Assembly (NCBI RefSeq): GCF_042434395.1
Contig: NZ_JBHLTP010000009.1
Span: 1-64,000 of the forward strand
Length of the DNA: 64,000 nucleotides
Source: Pontibacillus salicampi
GTDB taxonomy: Bacteria > Bacillota > Bacilli > Bacillales > BH030062
Direction of reading: 5' to 3'
The translations under genes were made by a program, and so were the position numbers. Shown here piece after piece: positions 34,571 through 43,655 of the stretch. The first letter of the stretch is position 1. Every line of letters starts with the position of its first letter. Below the pieces are notes generated by a model that searched no databases, was not told where the DNA came from, and saw nothing but the letters and a program-made list of their open reading frames with translations.

Positions 34571-35506
34571 ATGAATAATCCAAGAACAATGGAATCAACT
34601 TCTCAAGTTATAAAATCAGCCGATGGAGCCTCCACCTCCACTTTTATGGCTGACATATTATCCTTAATTAAAATCGGGATTATTAATTCTAACTTAATGA
34701 CTACTTTTGCGGGATTTTGGCTTGCTATATATTTTACAGGCGAATCATTCTTTGATCATTGGGGAGCATTTTTACTCGTAATGTTGGGGACAACACTCAT
34801 CATTGCAGGGGGATGTATTCTAAATAACTATTATGATCGTGACATTGATCAGGTTATGTCCAGAACACAAAGTAGGCCGACAGTGACGGGAACTATTCCG
34901 CTGCGATACATTCTTATGATGGGGATTGGTATCTCCATTGCTGGAGTAGTATTATTGGCATTGACTACCTGGACAGCTGCATTCATTGGTTTGTTTGGGT
35001 GGTTTACGTATGTGGTGTTATACACCATGTGGTCCAAGCGAAAATATACCATTAACACTGTCATCGGTAGTTTCTCTGGTGCTGTACCACCGCTAATCGG
35101 TTGGGCTGCATTAGATGCTGGTCTACATCCTGTAGCATGGGGATTGTTTTTTGTTATGTTTATTTGGCAGATACCACATTTTCTAGCATTGGCTATTAAA
35201 AAATGTGAAGAATATCGTCAAGCAGGTATTCCGATGCTGCCTGTTGTACATGGTACACCTATTACAAGACGGCAGATTGTTTTATATGTAGCTTGCTTAT
35301 TACCATTGCCGTTCTATTTGCATAGTCTAGGCACAGTTTTCCTAGTTCTGGCATTACTGTTGACATTAGGTTGGTTAGCATTAGGGGTTGCCGGGTTCTT
35401 TATGAAGGATGATATGAAATGGGCAACGTGGATGTTTATTTATTCCTTAAACTATTTAACCATTCTATTTATAGCAATGGTAGTTGTTACTTTACCAATT
35501 TTTTAA
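34571..35506 (+). CDS. ctaB: Protoheme IX farnesyltransferase (heme O synthase)
   Basis: Attaches a farnesyl group to heme B to make heme O, the substrate of CtaA. 311 residues, about nine helices. The prenyltransferase signature NNYYDRDIDQVMSRTQSRPT with its Asp cluster and the second motif IWQIPHFLALAIKKCEEYR are present. Start ATG 34571 is taken over TTG 34562, although the AAGGAGGA site at 34551 would suit either. Separated from ctaC by an inverted repeat; probably co-transcribed. Confidence 0.93.
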   Translation: MNNPRTMESTSQVIKSADGASTSTFMADILSLIKIGIINSNLMTTFAGFWLAIYFTGESFFDHWGAFLLVMLGTTLIIAGGCILNNYYDRDIDQVMSRTQSRPTVTGTIPLRYILMMGIGISIAGVVLLALTTWTAAFIGLFGWFTYVVLYTMWSKRKYTINTVIGSFSGAVPPLIGWAALDAGLHPVAWGLFFVMFIWQIPHFLALAIKKCEEYRQAGIPMLPVVHGTPITRRQIVLYVACLLPLPFYLHSLGTVFLVLALLLTLGWLALGVAGFFMKDDMKWATWMFIYSLNYLTILFIAMVVVTLPIF

Positions 35507-35509
35507 TGA

Positions 35510-35540
35510 AATCAGGGAAACTCTTGTAGTTTTCCTGATT
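35510..35540 (+). other. Hairpin between ctaB and ctaC
   Basis: AATCAGGGAAACT pairs with AGTTTTCCTGATT, 13 bp with one G-T pair and a five-base loop. No T run follows (GTCATAAT), so it is not an ordinary terminator and may set relative mRNA levels by partial termination or processing. Confidence 0.6.
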
Positions 35541-35581
35541 GTCATAATATAAAGAAAGAAGAGAAAGAGAGGTATCATTTG

Positions 35582-36664
35582 ATGAAAGGATGGATGGGAA
35601 AGTCGCGCATTCTGTTTACATTGAGCTTGCTCATGCTTTTCTTAGCAGGTTGCGGTGATCCACAACTATCAGCTCTCCAGCCTAAAGGTGAAGGCGCTGA
35701 CACTATTTATGATCTTATGATGTTAAGCGTTATCATAATGGTGTTTGTAGGTGTAGTTGTAATGGTGATTTACTTTTTTGTACTTATTCGTTATCGCCAG
35801 AAGAAAGATCAAGAAGATTTTATTCCAAAGCAAGTGGAAGGAAATAAATTCCTTGAGTTCTTATGGACAATCGTACCAATCATCTTGTTAGTCGTTCTTG
35901 CAGTACCAACTGTACAAAAAACATTTATGTTAGCAGATACGACACCACCTGAAGACAAGAAGGATGAAGCGATTACCATTGAGGTAACAGGAAAGCAGTA
36001 TTGGTGGCATTATAATTATAAGGGTCAGGAGATTCAAACGAGTCAAGACCTATATATCCCTACAGGGGAACGCGTATACTTAAAACTTACTGCTGGTGAT
36101 GTTATTCACTCATTCTGGGTGCCTTCCATAGCAGGTAAAATGGATACGAACCCTGGAAAGAATGAAAATGAAATGTTCCTTCATGCCTATGAAGAAGGAG
36201 TATATCAAGGTAAATGTGCTGAGTTGTGTGGACCTTCTCACTCTCTTATGGACTTTAAAGTTGTTGCTGTAAGTAATGAAGAATTTGATCAATGGGTAGA
36301 AGACATGAAGAATGTTAATACTGATGCAACTCCAGAGTCTCAGTCTGCGCAAGAGGGTAAAGAATTGTTCCAAGAGAAAAACTGTATGGCTTGTCATGCT
36401 GTTGGTTCTTCTCCAGCAGCGGTAGGACCAAACTTAACAGCTTTTGGAGATAGAGATAAAATTGCGGGTATTCTAGACAACGATAAAGAAAATCTGATTG
36501 ATTGGCTACAGCATCCTGAAAAAATAAAACCAGGAAATAAAATGACTGGTAAATATGGAAACACGGATGCAGAAAATCCATTGACAGATGAGGAAGCAAG
36601 TAAAATTGCTGATTATTTATTACAACTGAAGCCTTCAGAGATTACACCTGAAGATGCACAGTAG
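35582..36664 (+). CDS. ctaC: Cytochrome c oxidase caa3 subunit II
   Basis: Subunit II of the caa3 oxidase, taking electrons from its own attached cytochrome c. A lipoprotein signal with lipobox FLAGC, two membrane helices, a CuA cupredoxin domain with KCAELCGPSHSLMDFK, and a C-terminal cytochrome c domain with CMACH (Cys268, Cys271, His272). 360 residues from ATG 35582. Presence of this fused domain marks the oxidase as caa3-type rather than aa3 quinol oxidase. Ribosome site AGAGAGGT. Confidence 0.95.
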   Translation: MKGWMGKSRILFTLSLLMLFLAGCGDPQLSALQPKGEGADTIYDLMMLSVIIMVFVGVVVMVIYFFVLIRYRQKKDQEDFIPKQVEGNKFLEFLWTIVPIILLVVLAVPTVQKTFMLADTTPPEDKKDEAITIEVTGKQYWWHYNYKGQEIQTSQDLYIPTGERVYLKLTAGDVIHSFWVPSIAGKMDTNPGKNENEMFLHAYEEGVYQGKCAELCGPSHSLMDFKVVAVSNEEFDQWVEDMKNVNTDATPESQSAQEGKELFQEKNCMACHAVGSSPAAVGPNLTAFGDRDKIAGILDNDKENLIDWLQHPEKIKPGNKMTGKYGNTDAENPLTDEEASKIADYLLQLKPSEITPEDAQ

Positions 36665-36693
36665 GGAAAATAGAGAGATAAGGAGGTCGTAGC

Positions 36694-38553
36694 GTGAGTA
36701 CAGCGACTGCGCAAAAGAAAGGCTTCGGTGCCACTCTTTGGGATTATCTGACCACAGTTGACCACAAAAAGATAGCTATCTTGTATTTAGTGGCTGGTGG
36801 ATTCTTTTTCCTTGTAGGCGGCATTGAAGCAATGCTTATTCGTATTCAATTAATCGCGCCGGACAATGAGTTCATTTCGGCTGGACTTTATAACCAAATG
36901 TTCACAATGCACGGCACGACGATGATTTTCTTGGCAGCCATGCCACTGATTTTCGCGCTAATGAATATTGCGACACCATTGCAAATCGGTGCGCGAGACG
37001 TAGCGTTTCCATTTCTAAACTCATTAGGATTTTGGCTGTTTTTCTTCGGGGGAGTATTACTAAACCTGTCGTGGTTTTTCGGAGGTGCACCAGATGCTGG
37101 TTGGACAGCCTATGCACCACTCTCCACAACTTCACCAGGGCATGGTGTAGATTATTATGTATTAGGACTTCAAATATCTGGTGCGGGTACGTTGATTGGT
37201 GGTATTAATTTTCTGGTAACCATTGTCAACATGCGTGCTCCTGGTATGACATACATGCGGATGCCATTGTTTACATGGACCGTATTTGTAACTAGTGTAC
37301 TTATCTTATTTGCGTTTCCAGCATTGACAGTTGGTCTATTCCTAATGATGTTTGACCGCCTGTTTGGAGCGAATTTCTTTGACCCGGCTATGGGTGGTAA
37401 CCATATTATTTGGGAGCACCTATTCTGGATCTTTGGTCACCCAGAGGTTTATATTCTGGTTCTTCCGATTTTCGGACTATTTAGTGATATCATTTCAACA
37501 TTCTCTAAAAAACGTCTATTTGGTTATTCAGCAATGGTATTTGCTGTAGTGCTAATCGGATTCTTAGGATTTATGGTTTGGGCTCACCATATGTTTACAA
37601 CTGGCCTTGGCCCTGTGGCTAACTCCATATTTGCTATCGCTACCATGGCAATAGCCGTTCCAACCGGTATTAAAATATTTAACTGGCTGTTTACGATGTG
37701 GGGAGGAAGTATTCGAATGACTGTTGCCATGCTTTGGACAGTAGCATTTATTCCTTCCTTTACTCTAGGTGGATTTGGGGGAGTTATGCTGGCAGTGGCA
37801 GCAGCTGACTATCAATACCACGACACGTATTTCGTTGTGGCACACTTCCACTATGTAATTGTAGGTGGAGTCGTCTTTGGTTTATTTGCTGGCGTAACCT
37901 ACTGGTGGCCAAAAATGTTTGGTAAGATTCTGAACGAAAAGTTAGGTCATTTAGCATTTTGGCCATTTTTCTTCGGTTTCCATCTAACATTCTTTATACA
38001 GCACTTCTTAGGCTTAATGGGAATGCCACGTCGTTATTGGAAATTCCAACCGGAATCCGGTCTTGATTTAGGAAACCTTGTAAGTACTATTGGGGCCTTC
38101 CTCATGGCGATTGGAACCGTAATTTTCCTAATTAATGTAGTGTACACTTCCATTAAAGGTGAGAAAGCAAGTGATGACCCTTGGGACGGACGTACATTGG
38201 AATGGTCGATTCCTTCTCCACCACCGTTCTATAACTTTAAACAAACTCCGCTTGTTCGCGGACTTGACCCATTGTGGATTGAGAAACGTCAAGGAAATGG
38301 AAAGATGACCCCTGCAGAACCACTTGGGGATATTCACATGCCGAATAATACAATCATTCCATTTATCATGTCCTTTGGGCTTTTTGTATCAGGATTTGGT
38401 TTCATCTATCAAACGGATGACAAAGCATGGTTAATTGTTGCCATAGCAGGTATGCTCATTACCCTTGGCTCTATGTTTGTTCGTTCTGTGAAGGATGATC
38501 TTGGATATCATATTCATAAAGAGGATTTGGAAAAGGGGGCTGGTTCTGAATGA
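36694..38553 (+). CDS. ctaD: Cytochrome c oxidase caa3 subunit I
   Basis: Catalytic subunit holding heme a, heme a3 and CuB, reducing oxygen and pumping protons. 619 residues with 12 or more helices. Seen: the heme a ligand in FTMHGTTMIFLAAMP, the CuB/Tyr cross-link region WEHLFWIFGHPEVYI, WAHHMFTTG and the heme ligands in VVAHFHYVIVGGVVFG. GTG start 36694 with AAGGAGGTC. Its end overlaps ctaE by four bases (ATGA). Confidence 0.97.
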   Translation: MSTATAQKKGFGATLWDYLTTVDHKKIAILYLVAGGFFFLVGGIEAMLIRIQLIAPDNEFISAGLYNQMFTMHGTTMIFLAAMPLIFALMNIATPLQIGARDVAFPFLNSLGFWLFFFGGVLLNLSWFFGGAPDAGWTAYAPLSTTSPGHGVDYYVLGLQISGAGTLIGGINFLVTIVNMRAPGMTYMRMPLFTWTVFVTSVLILFAFPALTVGLFLMMFDRLFGANFFDPAMGGNHIIWEHLFWIFGHPEVYILVLPIFGLFSDIISTFSKKRLFGYSAMVFAVVLIGFLGFMVWAHHMFTTGLGPVANSIFAIATMAIAVPTGIKIFNWLFTMWGGSIRMTVAMLWTVAFIPSFTLGGFGGVMLAVAAADYQYHDTYFVVAHFHYVIVGGVVFGLFAGVTYWWPKMFGKILNEKLGHLAFWPFFFGFHLTFFIQHFLGLMGMPRRYWKFQPESGLDLGNLVSTIGAFLMAIGTVIFLINVVYTSIKGEKASDDPWDGRTLEWSIPSPPPFYNFKQTPLVRGLDPLWIEKRQGNGKMTPAEPLGDIHMPNNTIIPFIMSFGLFVSGFGFIYQTDDKAWLIVAIAGMLITLGSMFVRSVKDDLGYHIHKEDLEKGAGSE

Positions 38554-39179
38554 GTGCAGAGGAATTAAAGGAACTGAAACCAGGTCAGAGTCCAAATGAA
38601 CCGGAAAAAGCTACCCTTGAAGGAAAGAATAAATTTCTTGGATTTTGGTTTTTCCTTGGAGGAGAAACAGTTCTCTTCGCAAGTTTATTTGGAACTTACT
38701 TAGCTCTTAAAAACTCAAATTTGGATGGTCCTCCAGATGAAGAATTGTTTGGTTTAGAGCTTGTTTTCATCATGACGATGATTCTACTTACTAGTTCATT
38801 AACTAGTGTGTACGCGATTTATCACATGAAGAATTTAGATTTCAAAAAGATGCAGCTATGGTTCGGTATTACCGTATTACTTGGCTTTGCCTTCCTCGGC
38901 TGTGAGATTTATGAGTTCTATGAATATGTGCACCATGAAGGACATACCTTTACTTCATCAGCATTTGGCTCGGCCTTCTATACGCTGGTAGGCTTCCACG
39001 GCGGACACGTAGTGTTTGGTCTTCTGTGGTTTATAACGCTTATGGCGCGAAATGCCAAGAGAGGCTTGAATTTATACAATGCTCCAAAGTATTATATTGC
39101 TTCTTTATACTGGCACTTTATTGACGTAGTATGGGTATTTATCTTCACGGTTGTTTATTTGATGGGAAAGGTGGGGTAA
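38550..39179 (+). CDS. ctaE: Cytochrome c oxidase subunit III
   Basis: Subunit III of caa3 oxidase, 209 residues with five helices plus a charged N-terminus (about 1-25). The family segments FWFFLGGETVLFASLFGTYLALK and LVGFHGGHVVFGLLWF and the ending WHFIDVVWVFIFTVVYL are visible. Stabilises subunit I and may gate oxygen. Starts at ATG overlapping the ctaD stop, so translation is coupled. Confidence 0.95.
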   Translation: MSAEELKELKPGQSPNEPEKATLEGKNKFLGFWFFLGGETVLFASLFGTYLALKNSNLDGPPDEELFGLELVFIMTMILLTSSLTSVYAIYHMKNLDFKKMQLWFGITVLLGFAFLGCEIYEFYEYVHHEGHTFTSSAFGSAFYTLVGFHGGHVVFGLLWFITLMARNAKRGLNLYNAPKYYIASLYWHFIDVVWVFIFTVVYLMGKVG

Positions 39180-39182
39180 GCT

Positions 39183-39500
39183 ATGGAAAAGTACACCAAT
39201 TCCACTGCGCGTGAATTTCATAAGAAGAAGAATAAAGAGGAAATGAAATATCAGCTTATTACCTTTGCGTTAATGATTATCTTTACTCTTATTTCATTCG
39301 GATTGGTTATTGGAGATTATAATGCAATGCTAACAGTTCCAGTAATCATTCTTCTCGCATGTGTTCAAGTTGGCTTTCAGCTTTATTACTTTATGCATAT
39401 GAGTCATAAAGGCCATGGTTTACCAGCTTTATTCCTGTATTCAGGTGTGTTTGTTGCCTTGCTGACCATTATAGCAATGGTTACCATAGTTTGGTGGTAA
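39183..39500 (+). CDS. ctaF: Cytochrome c oxidase subunit IV
   Basis: Subunit IV of the caa3 oxidase, 105 residues, three helices (about 22-42, 47-67, 78-100) with the QVGFQLYYFMHMSHKGHG loop typical of bacillus CtaF. Three bases after ctaE. The terminator follows directly. Confidence 0.92.
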   Translation: MEKYTNSTAREFHKKKNKEEMKYQLITFALMIIFTLISFGLVIGDYNAMLTVPVIILLACVQVGFQLYYFMHMSHKGHGLPALFLYSGVFVALLTIIAMVTIVWW

Positions 39501-39505
39501 ACAGT

Positions 39506-39536
39506 AAAGGTCGGAGATTACTCTCCGGCCTTTTTT
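39506..39536 (+). terminator. Terminator of ctaCDEF
   Basis: AAAGG-CGGAGA pairs with TCTCCG-CCTTT around a short loop, then a T run. Confidence 0.88.
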
Positions 39537-39690
39537 CTTTGGATCAAGTCTATCGTACACATTGATATCGTTCACGAGATTGTCATAGAAATGATCATTC
39601 CAGCTAGGGAATAGGTATGTAAGCGTATCGAAAATGCGTTATAATATAGAATAGGTTAACGAATATATGACATCTATGGAGTGAAGGCGT

Positions 39691-40581
39691 ATGTGGTTAG
39701 AATTACAAATTTTTGGTTTCCGTGCATTATGGAGTCCGTATTATATAGTATTTATCCTAGGACTAGCTGTATTGTATTATGCCGTTACAGGTCCTTGGAG
39801 AAAGCGCTTTGGTGACGTGGATCCTCCAACTATGAATGAGCAGATTATGTTCTATAGTGGACTTGTATTGCTATATCTAATTAAAGGGTCCCCTATCGAT
39901 TTAATTAGTCACATTATGTTTACCGCTCATATGACGCAAATGGCTTTGTATTATCTTGTTTTCCCTATATTAATTACGAAAGGGCTTCCCAATTGGATAT
40001 GGAGAAAACTATTTTCCATGAAGCTTATTGCGCCAGTTATTAAGTTGATGACCAAGCCGTTATTAGCGCTTATCTTATTTAATGGATTATTTTCCATGTA
40101 TCATTTTCCAGCGATTTTTGATTTTGCCAAAACAAATGAAACAGCTCATGCTATTATTACGACCTTTATTTTATTAACTGCCTTTTTTGTGTGGATACCT
40201 GTTTTCCACCCAATTAAAGAAAGAGATACGTTATCGCCTGTATTAAAAATTGGGTATATCTTTGCAAATGGTGTGTTAATTACACCTGCTTGCGGATTAA
40301 TTATCTTTGCTGGTGAGTCGTTATACAGCACCTACAGCGATCCGGCAGCATGGTCAACGGCATTAGCATTATGTGTCCCAAGTGGTGTGTTGGGGAATTT
40401 ATCGTTGTCTGGACCTGAAATTTTCTCGCCGCTTCCTCTCGTAGAAGATCAGCAGCTAGGCGGTGTTATTATGAAAATAACGCAGGAAATTGTATATGGT
40501 ATTTTCATCGCTATGATCTTTTTCCCATGGTTTAATCAGGAGAAATCTAGTGTTGATCCATTACCTTCAGAAACGAACTAA
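39691..40581 (+). CDS. ctaG: Cytochrome c oxidase assembly factor CtaG
   Basis: Membrane protein needed for caa3 activity in B. subtilis, probably for copper insertion. 296 residues, about seven helices. Seen: HIMFTAHMTQMALYYLVFP, LILFNGLFSMYHFPAIFD and FHPIKERDTLSPVLKIGYIF (His- and Met-containing segments that may bind copper). It has its own upstream gap (190 bases, TATAAT at 39640) after the ctaF terminator. Confidence 0.92.
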   Translation: MWLELQIFGFRALWSPYYIVFILGLAVLYYAVTGPWRKRFGDVDPPTMNEQIMFYSGLVLLYLIKGSPIDLISHIMFTAHMTQMALYYLVFPILITKGLPNWIWRKLFSMKLIAPVIKLMTKPLLALILFNGLFSMYHFPAIFDFAKTNETAHAIITTFILLTAFFVWIPVFHPIKERDTLSPVLKIGYIFANGVLITPACGLIIFAGESLYSTYSDPAAWSTALALCVPSGVLGNLSLSGPEIFSPLPLVEDQQLGGVIMKITQEIVYGIFIAMIFFPWFNQEKSSVDPLPSETN

Positions 40582-40597
40582 GCAAAAGATGATAAGG

Positions 40598-40623
40598 TCA
40601 GGCAGATTAGTGAGTCTGCCTGA
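40598..40623 (+). terminator. Hairpin after ctaG, possible terminator
   Basis: TCAGGCAGA pairs with TCTGCCTGA around an eight-base loop, followed by TATATTT. The T tract is weak, so read-through into the DUF420 gene is likely. Confidence 0.5.
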
Positions 40624-40653
40624 TATATTTAGAGATATAAATGGGGGAGAGAC

Positions 40654-41109
40654 ATGCCGTTATTACCAACGTTAAGTACTGCTTTTATTGTGTTAAGCGC
40701 AGTTCTAGTAGCAATTGGCTGGACGCTTATAGCACAAGGAAAAGCTTCTGCTCATAAAAAAATAATGATTGCAGCAGCGGTTAGTGCTTTGCTGTTTTTT
40801 ATTATCTATCTTTCACGAACCGTATTGGTTGGCAATACTAGCTTTGGTGGGCCAGACCACTTAAGAATATACTATACGCTGTTCCTGATTTTCCATATAA
40901 TCCTTGCAACAGTAGGTGCTGTGTTTGGTATTGTGACATTAACACTAGCTTTTAAGCGGAACATATCAAGACATAGAAAAATCGGACCTGTTACTAGTAT
41001 CATATGGTTCTTTACAGCCATTACTGGTGTAGCGGTGTACTTACTGCTGTATATTATATATGAGGGCGGAGAAACAACCAGTATGATTAAAGCGATTTTA
41101 GGATTTTAA
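40654..41109 (+). CDS. DUF420 membrane protein (YozB-like)
   Basis: A 151-residue, four-helix membrane protein of the DUF420 family. The conserved pattern of His residues near helix ends (HKK, FHI, RHRKIGP) and segments LIAQGKASAHKKIM and LYYTLFLIFHIILATVG fit. Members lie beside oxidase genes and have been linked to oxidase assembly, but no role is proven. Ribosome site GGGGGAGAG. Follows ctaG at 72 bases. Confidence 0.88.
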   Translation: MPLLPTLSTAFIVLSAVLVAIGWTLIAQGKASAHKKIMIAAAVSALLFFIIYLSRTVLVGNTSFGGPDHLRIYYTLFLIFHIILATVGAVFGIVTLTLAFKRNISRHRKIGPVTSIIWFFTAITGVAVYLLLYIIYEGGETTSMIKAILGF

Positions 41110-41137
41110 GCACTCTATTAAAAGAGTGCTTTTTTTG
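41107..41137 (+). terminator. Terminator after the DUF420 gene
   Basis: AGCACTCT and AGAGTGCT around ATTAAA, followed by a seven-T run; the stop codon lies at its foot. Confidence 0.9.
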
Positions 41138-41251
41138 TTTGGAAAAGGTTTATACTTCGTGTAGAAAAGGAAAGGATACAAAGAGCGAGTCATCAAAAAA
41201 AATGGTAGTTAATTCCTAATGCATATACATATAGAAAGGTGGTACCAACTA

Positions 41252-41779
41252 ATGGATATAGAAAGTCAACGTCTTTTCATTTCACCAATAACAGTAGAAC
41301 AAGCCCAAAAACTTATGTTAGATGCAGAGAGTTACCCTAATTGGCTGGGAACTCCCTATGATGCTCTTTGGCCAGGAAACGGTCTAAAAGCTATGCTCCC
41401 TATTTACGCAGAAGCTTTAGAGAACAGGGAAACAGAATTAGGGTTTGGTCCGTGGATAATTATGGATAAGCATAAACAAATGGTTATAGGTGATATAGGC
41501 TTTAAAGGACAGCCTGTAAACGGAGAGGTGGAAATTGGATATTTTGTGTCTAAAATACATCGCAATCAAGGTTATGCGAAAGAGGCAGTAGAGGCTATGC
41601 TGCAATGGGCATTCAGCCATGAGGACATAGTAACTGTAACAGCTTCATGTTCTCCATCCAATGTTCCTTCTTATAAGGTATTAAGTGCGAATGGGTTTAA
41701 GGAAAGAATGGAGGAGGACGGGCTGATTTGGTTTGAGGCTAGAAAGGAGCGCCATTATGGCAAAAATAGAGCAATGTAA
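41252..41779 (+). CDS. GNAT-family acetyltransferase
   Basis: A 175-residue acetyl-CoA-dependent N-acetyltransferase of the RimJ/RimL-like kind. Seen: GYFVSKIHRNQGYAKEAVEAMLQWAF, with the acetyl-CoA binding R/QGYAKEA loop, and the SCSPSNVPSYKVLSANGF ending of the GNAT fold. Substrate unknown. ATG 41252 is chosen because AAAGGTGG precedes it; an ATG at 41219 would add 11 residues without similarity. Monocistronic and not part of the cta block. Confidence 0.85.
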   Translation: MDIESQRLFISPITVEQAQKLMLDAESYPNWLGTPYDALWPGNGLKAMLPIYAEALENRETELGFGPWIIMDKHKQMVIGDIGFKGQPVNGEVEIGYFVSKIHRNQGYAKEAVEAMLQWAFSHEDIVTVTASCSPSNVPSYKVLSANGFKERMEEDGLIWFEARKERHYGKNRAM

Positions 41780-41910
41780 TGAAAAGCATTACTGTGAAGC
41801 GTTCTTGCAGGTAGGGTCCTAAGCCTTCAAGGGCTAGAAGTTGGGAAGTAGTCATAAATCATACATAGTTAGCAAACGTGATTAGGGAACGTATTTTCTA
41901 GTCGTATACA

Positions 41911-41943
41911 AAAAGCCTGGCTACCAAATGGTAGCCAGGCTTT
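41911..41943 (-). terminator. Terminator of ytvI
   Basis: AAAGCCTGGCTACC pairs with GGTAGCCAGGCTTT around a four-base loop; the A run on the left makes a T run on the minus strand. Confidence 0.92.
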
Positions 41944-41971
41944 GCTATTGAAATGGTGCTTTACATTATGC

Positions 41972-43030
41972 TTAGATTTTTAAGTTGAGTTTTATGATCC
42001 CTGCTTCTTTAGCAGAATTAAACGCAATGACAATAAGAGGTCCGACGAAAAATCCTAATACCCCAATTAATTTTAAACCGAGGTACATAGCAATAAGAGT
42101 AGCTAATGGGGAAAGTCCAATGTGACGACCCATCACTTTCGGCTCCACCGTTCTTCTTATAGCCAGTAGGACAACAGCTAGAATAGCAAGCTTTGTTCCC
42201 ATATATATGTCTCCAACAAGAAGGGCGTATATCGCCCAAGGGCCTAAAATGGCAATTGATCCTATAATTGGGATGAAATCAACAATCCAGATGATGAGAG
42301 ACATGATGATTGCCACATTAGGAGAAATGAATAACAGTCCAATTAAGGTAACAATAAAGATGACAATACTAACTAGAAATTGAGCTTTTAGAAATCCGAA
42401 GATGACGTACGAAAGTCTGGAATTCATGAAACGGACTTTTTCAGCTGTTTTAGTTGTCAAATGCTCATACGCTTTTGCCTTCAAACGAGGCATTTCCAAC
42501 ATAAATAAAAACAGGGCAATTAAATACACAATAAAGCTTACTAAGTAATTCGGAATGGCTGAAATAAAGCCTGCTATATCAGCAAGATTTCCTTTTTCAT
42601 TGATAGATGTTTTAATTTGATCGATACTAGAGCTTATACTGCTTTCAATTTGCTCTACAATTTGAGGATGGAGCTGCTCTTTAAATCGATTGGTTCCATT
42701 TTCCCATTCTATAAAAAAGTTCTCAATTTGAGTAATATACACAGGGGCGTTATCAATGAAGCTCGCAATCTGTGTAACCATTCTCGTCACGACAAACGTT
42801 CCAGCAATGGAGACGAGAATAAGGAATGCTAGATATACAATTGTAACCGCAAGTTTTCGTTTTCCTTTAAATCGATACTGAAATAGCCGCACTGCTGGGT
42901 TTAAGAAGAGTGCTGTGATAAACGCTAAGATAAGTGGTAACGATACCGGAATAATAAAATACGCTGCCACTAATGCAATAATGGTAAGAAAAATAAATAG
43001 CCATTGTTTTTTATTAAGATATCTAAACAA
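41972..43030 (-). CDS. ytvI: AI-2E transporter family protein, YtvI-like sporulation membrane protein
   Basis: A 352-residue protein of the AI-2E/UPF0118 transporter family with about eight helices. The DFIPIIGSIAILGPWAIYALL region and PLATLIAMYLGLKLIGVLGFFVGP ending mark the family. The YtvI branch is associated with sporulation. The start is TTG 43030, with the AAGGAG site 14 bases away, which is unusually far; no better in-frame start exists nearby. Convergent with the GNAT gene. Confidence 0.82.
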   Translation of the reverse strand: MFRYLNKKQWLFIFLTIIALVAAYFIIPVSLPLILAFITALFLNPAVRLFQYRFKGKRKLAVTIVYLAFLILVSIAGTFVVTRMVTQIASFIDNAPVYITQIENFFIEWENGTNRFKEQLHPQIVEQIESSISSSIDQIKTSINEKGNLADIAGFISAIPNYLVSFIVYLIALFLFMLEMPRLKAKAYEHLTTKTAEKVRFMNSRLSYVIFGFLKAQFLVSIVIFIVTLIGLLFISPNVAIIMSLIIWIVDFIPIIGSIAILGPWAIYALLVGDIYMGTKLAILAVVLLAIRRTVEPKVMGRHIGLSPLATLIAMYLGLKLIGVLGFFVGPLIVIAFNSAKEAGIIKLNLKI

Positions 43031-43171
43031 TTTAGATCATAAAGCTCCTTTCAAACAACTCTCTATTTCAAAATATAGCATGAACAACTTGCTTTGAACA
43101 GATAAACAACTCTAATTTTTATCATTCCCTTTTAAAGTCCCACATAACATATGAAAGAAGGGGGATTGTCC

Positions 43172-43600
43172 ATGTGGAAGGACTTTAAAGCCTTTGCATT
43201 AAAGGGGAATGTTTTGGATTTAGCAATTGCCGTAATTATCGGGGGAGCATTTGGAAAAATAGTTGAATCACTGGTTGATGATATCGTTATGCCCATTGTC
43301 GGTTTTCTGTTAGGAGATATTCATCTTCAATATATGCGAGTGCCGATTGGAGAGGTATCTATTCATTACGGGGCTTTTATTCAAGCATCCATTGATTTCT
43401 TGATTATTACGTTTAGTATCTTTATATTCTTACAATTGATTTTCCGGTTACGAGGGAAATCCAATAAGACTCAGTTTCAAAAAGAAACATCGGATCAAAT
43501 TCTTGCCGAAATAAGGGATATCATCAAGGAGGAACAAAGAGGAAATAAACCCATCGATTCAACTCCACAAGTATTTATTAGCCGAAAAAAGGTAAAATAA
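43172..43600 (+). CDS. mscL: Large-conductance mechanosensitive channel MscL
   Basis: Pentameric channel releasing solutes on hypo-osmotic shock. 142 residues: short N-terminal helix MWKDFKAFALKGNVLDLAIAV with the TM1 pore-lining segment, VDDIVMPIVGFLLGD, a periplasm-facing loop, TM2 and a charged C-terminal helix. ATG 43172 is chosen because AAGGGGGATTG precedes it. With the BCCT transporter it fits life under changing salinity. The stop region reaches the yugN terminator. Confidence 0.92.
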   Translation: MWKDFKAFALKGNVLDLAIAVIIGGAFGKIVESLVDDIVMPIVGFLLGDIHLQYMRVPIGEVSIHYGAFIQASIDFLIITFSIFIFLQLIFRLRGKSNKTQFQKETSDQILAEIRDIIKEEQRGNKPIDSTPQVFISRKKVK

Positions 43601-43601
43601 A

Positions 43602-43631
43602 ACGGCTGTCAACGTGGTGTTAACAGCCGCC
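43602..43631 (-). terminator. Terminator of yugN
   Basis: CGGCTGT pairs with ACAGCCG with a short inner AAC/GTT pairing; on the minus strand it is followed by TTTTATTTT. It may act for mscL too. Confidence 0.75.
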
Positions 43632-43655
43632 TTATCACTAGATGCAGGCGAATGA

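Noticed and set aside
41438..41620. Antisense ORF within the GNAT gene
   Set aside because: The composition mirrors the coding strand and there is no ribosome site.
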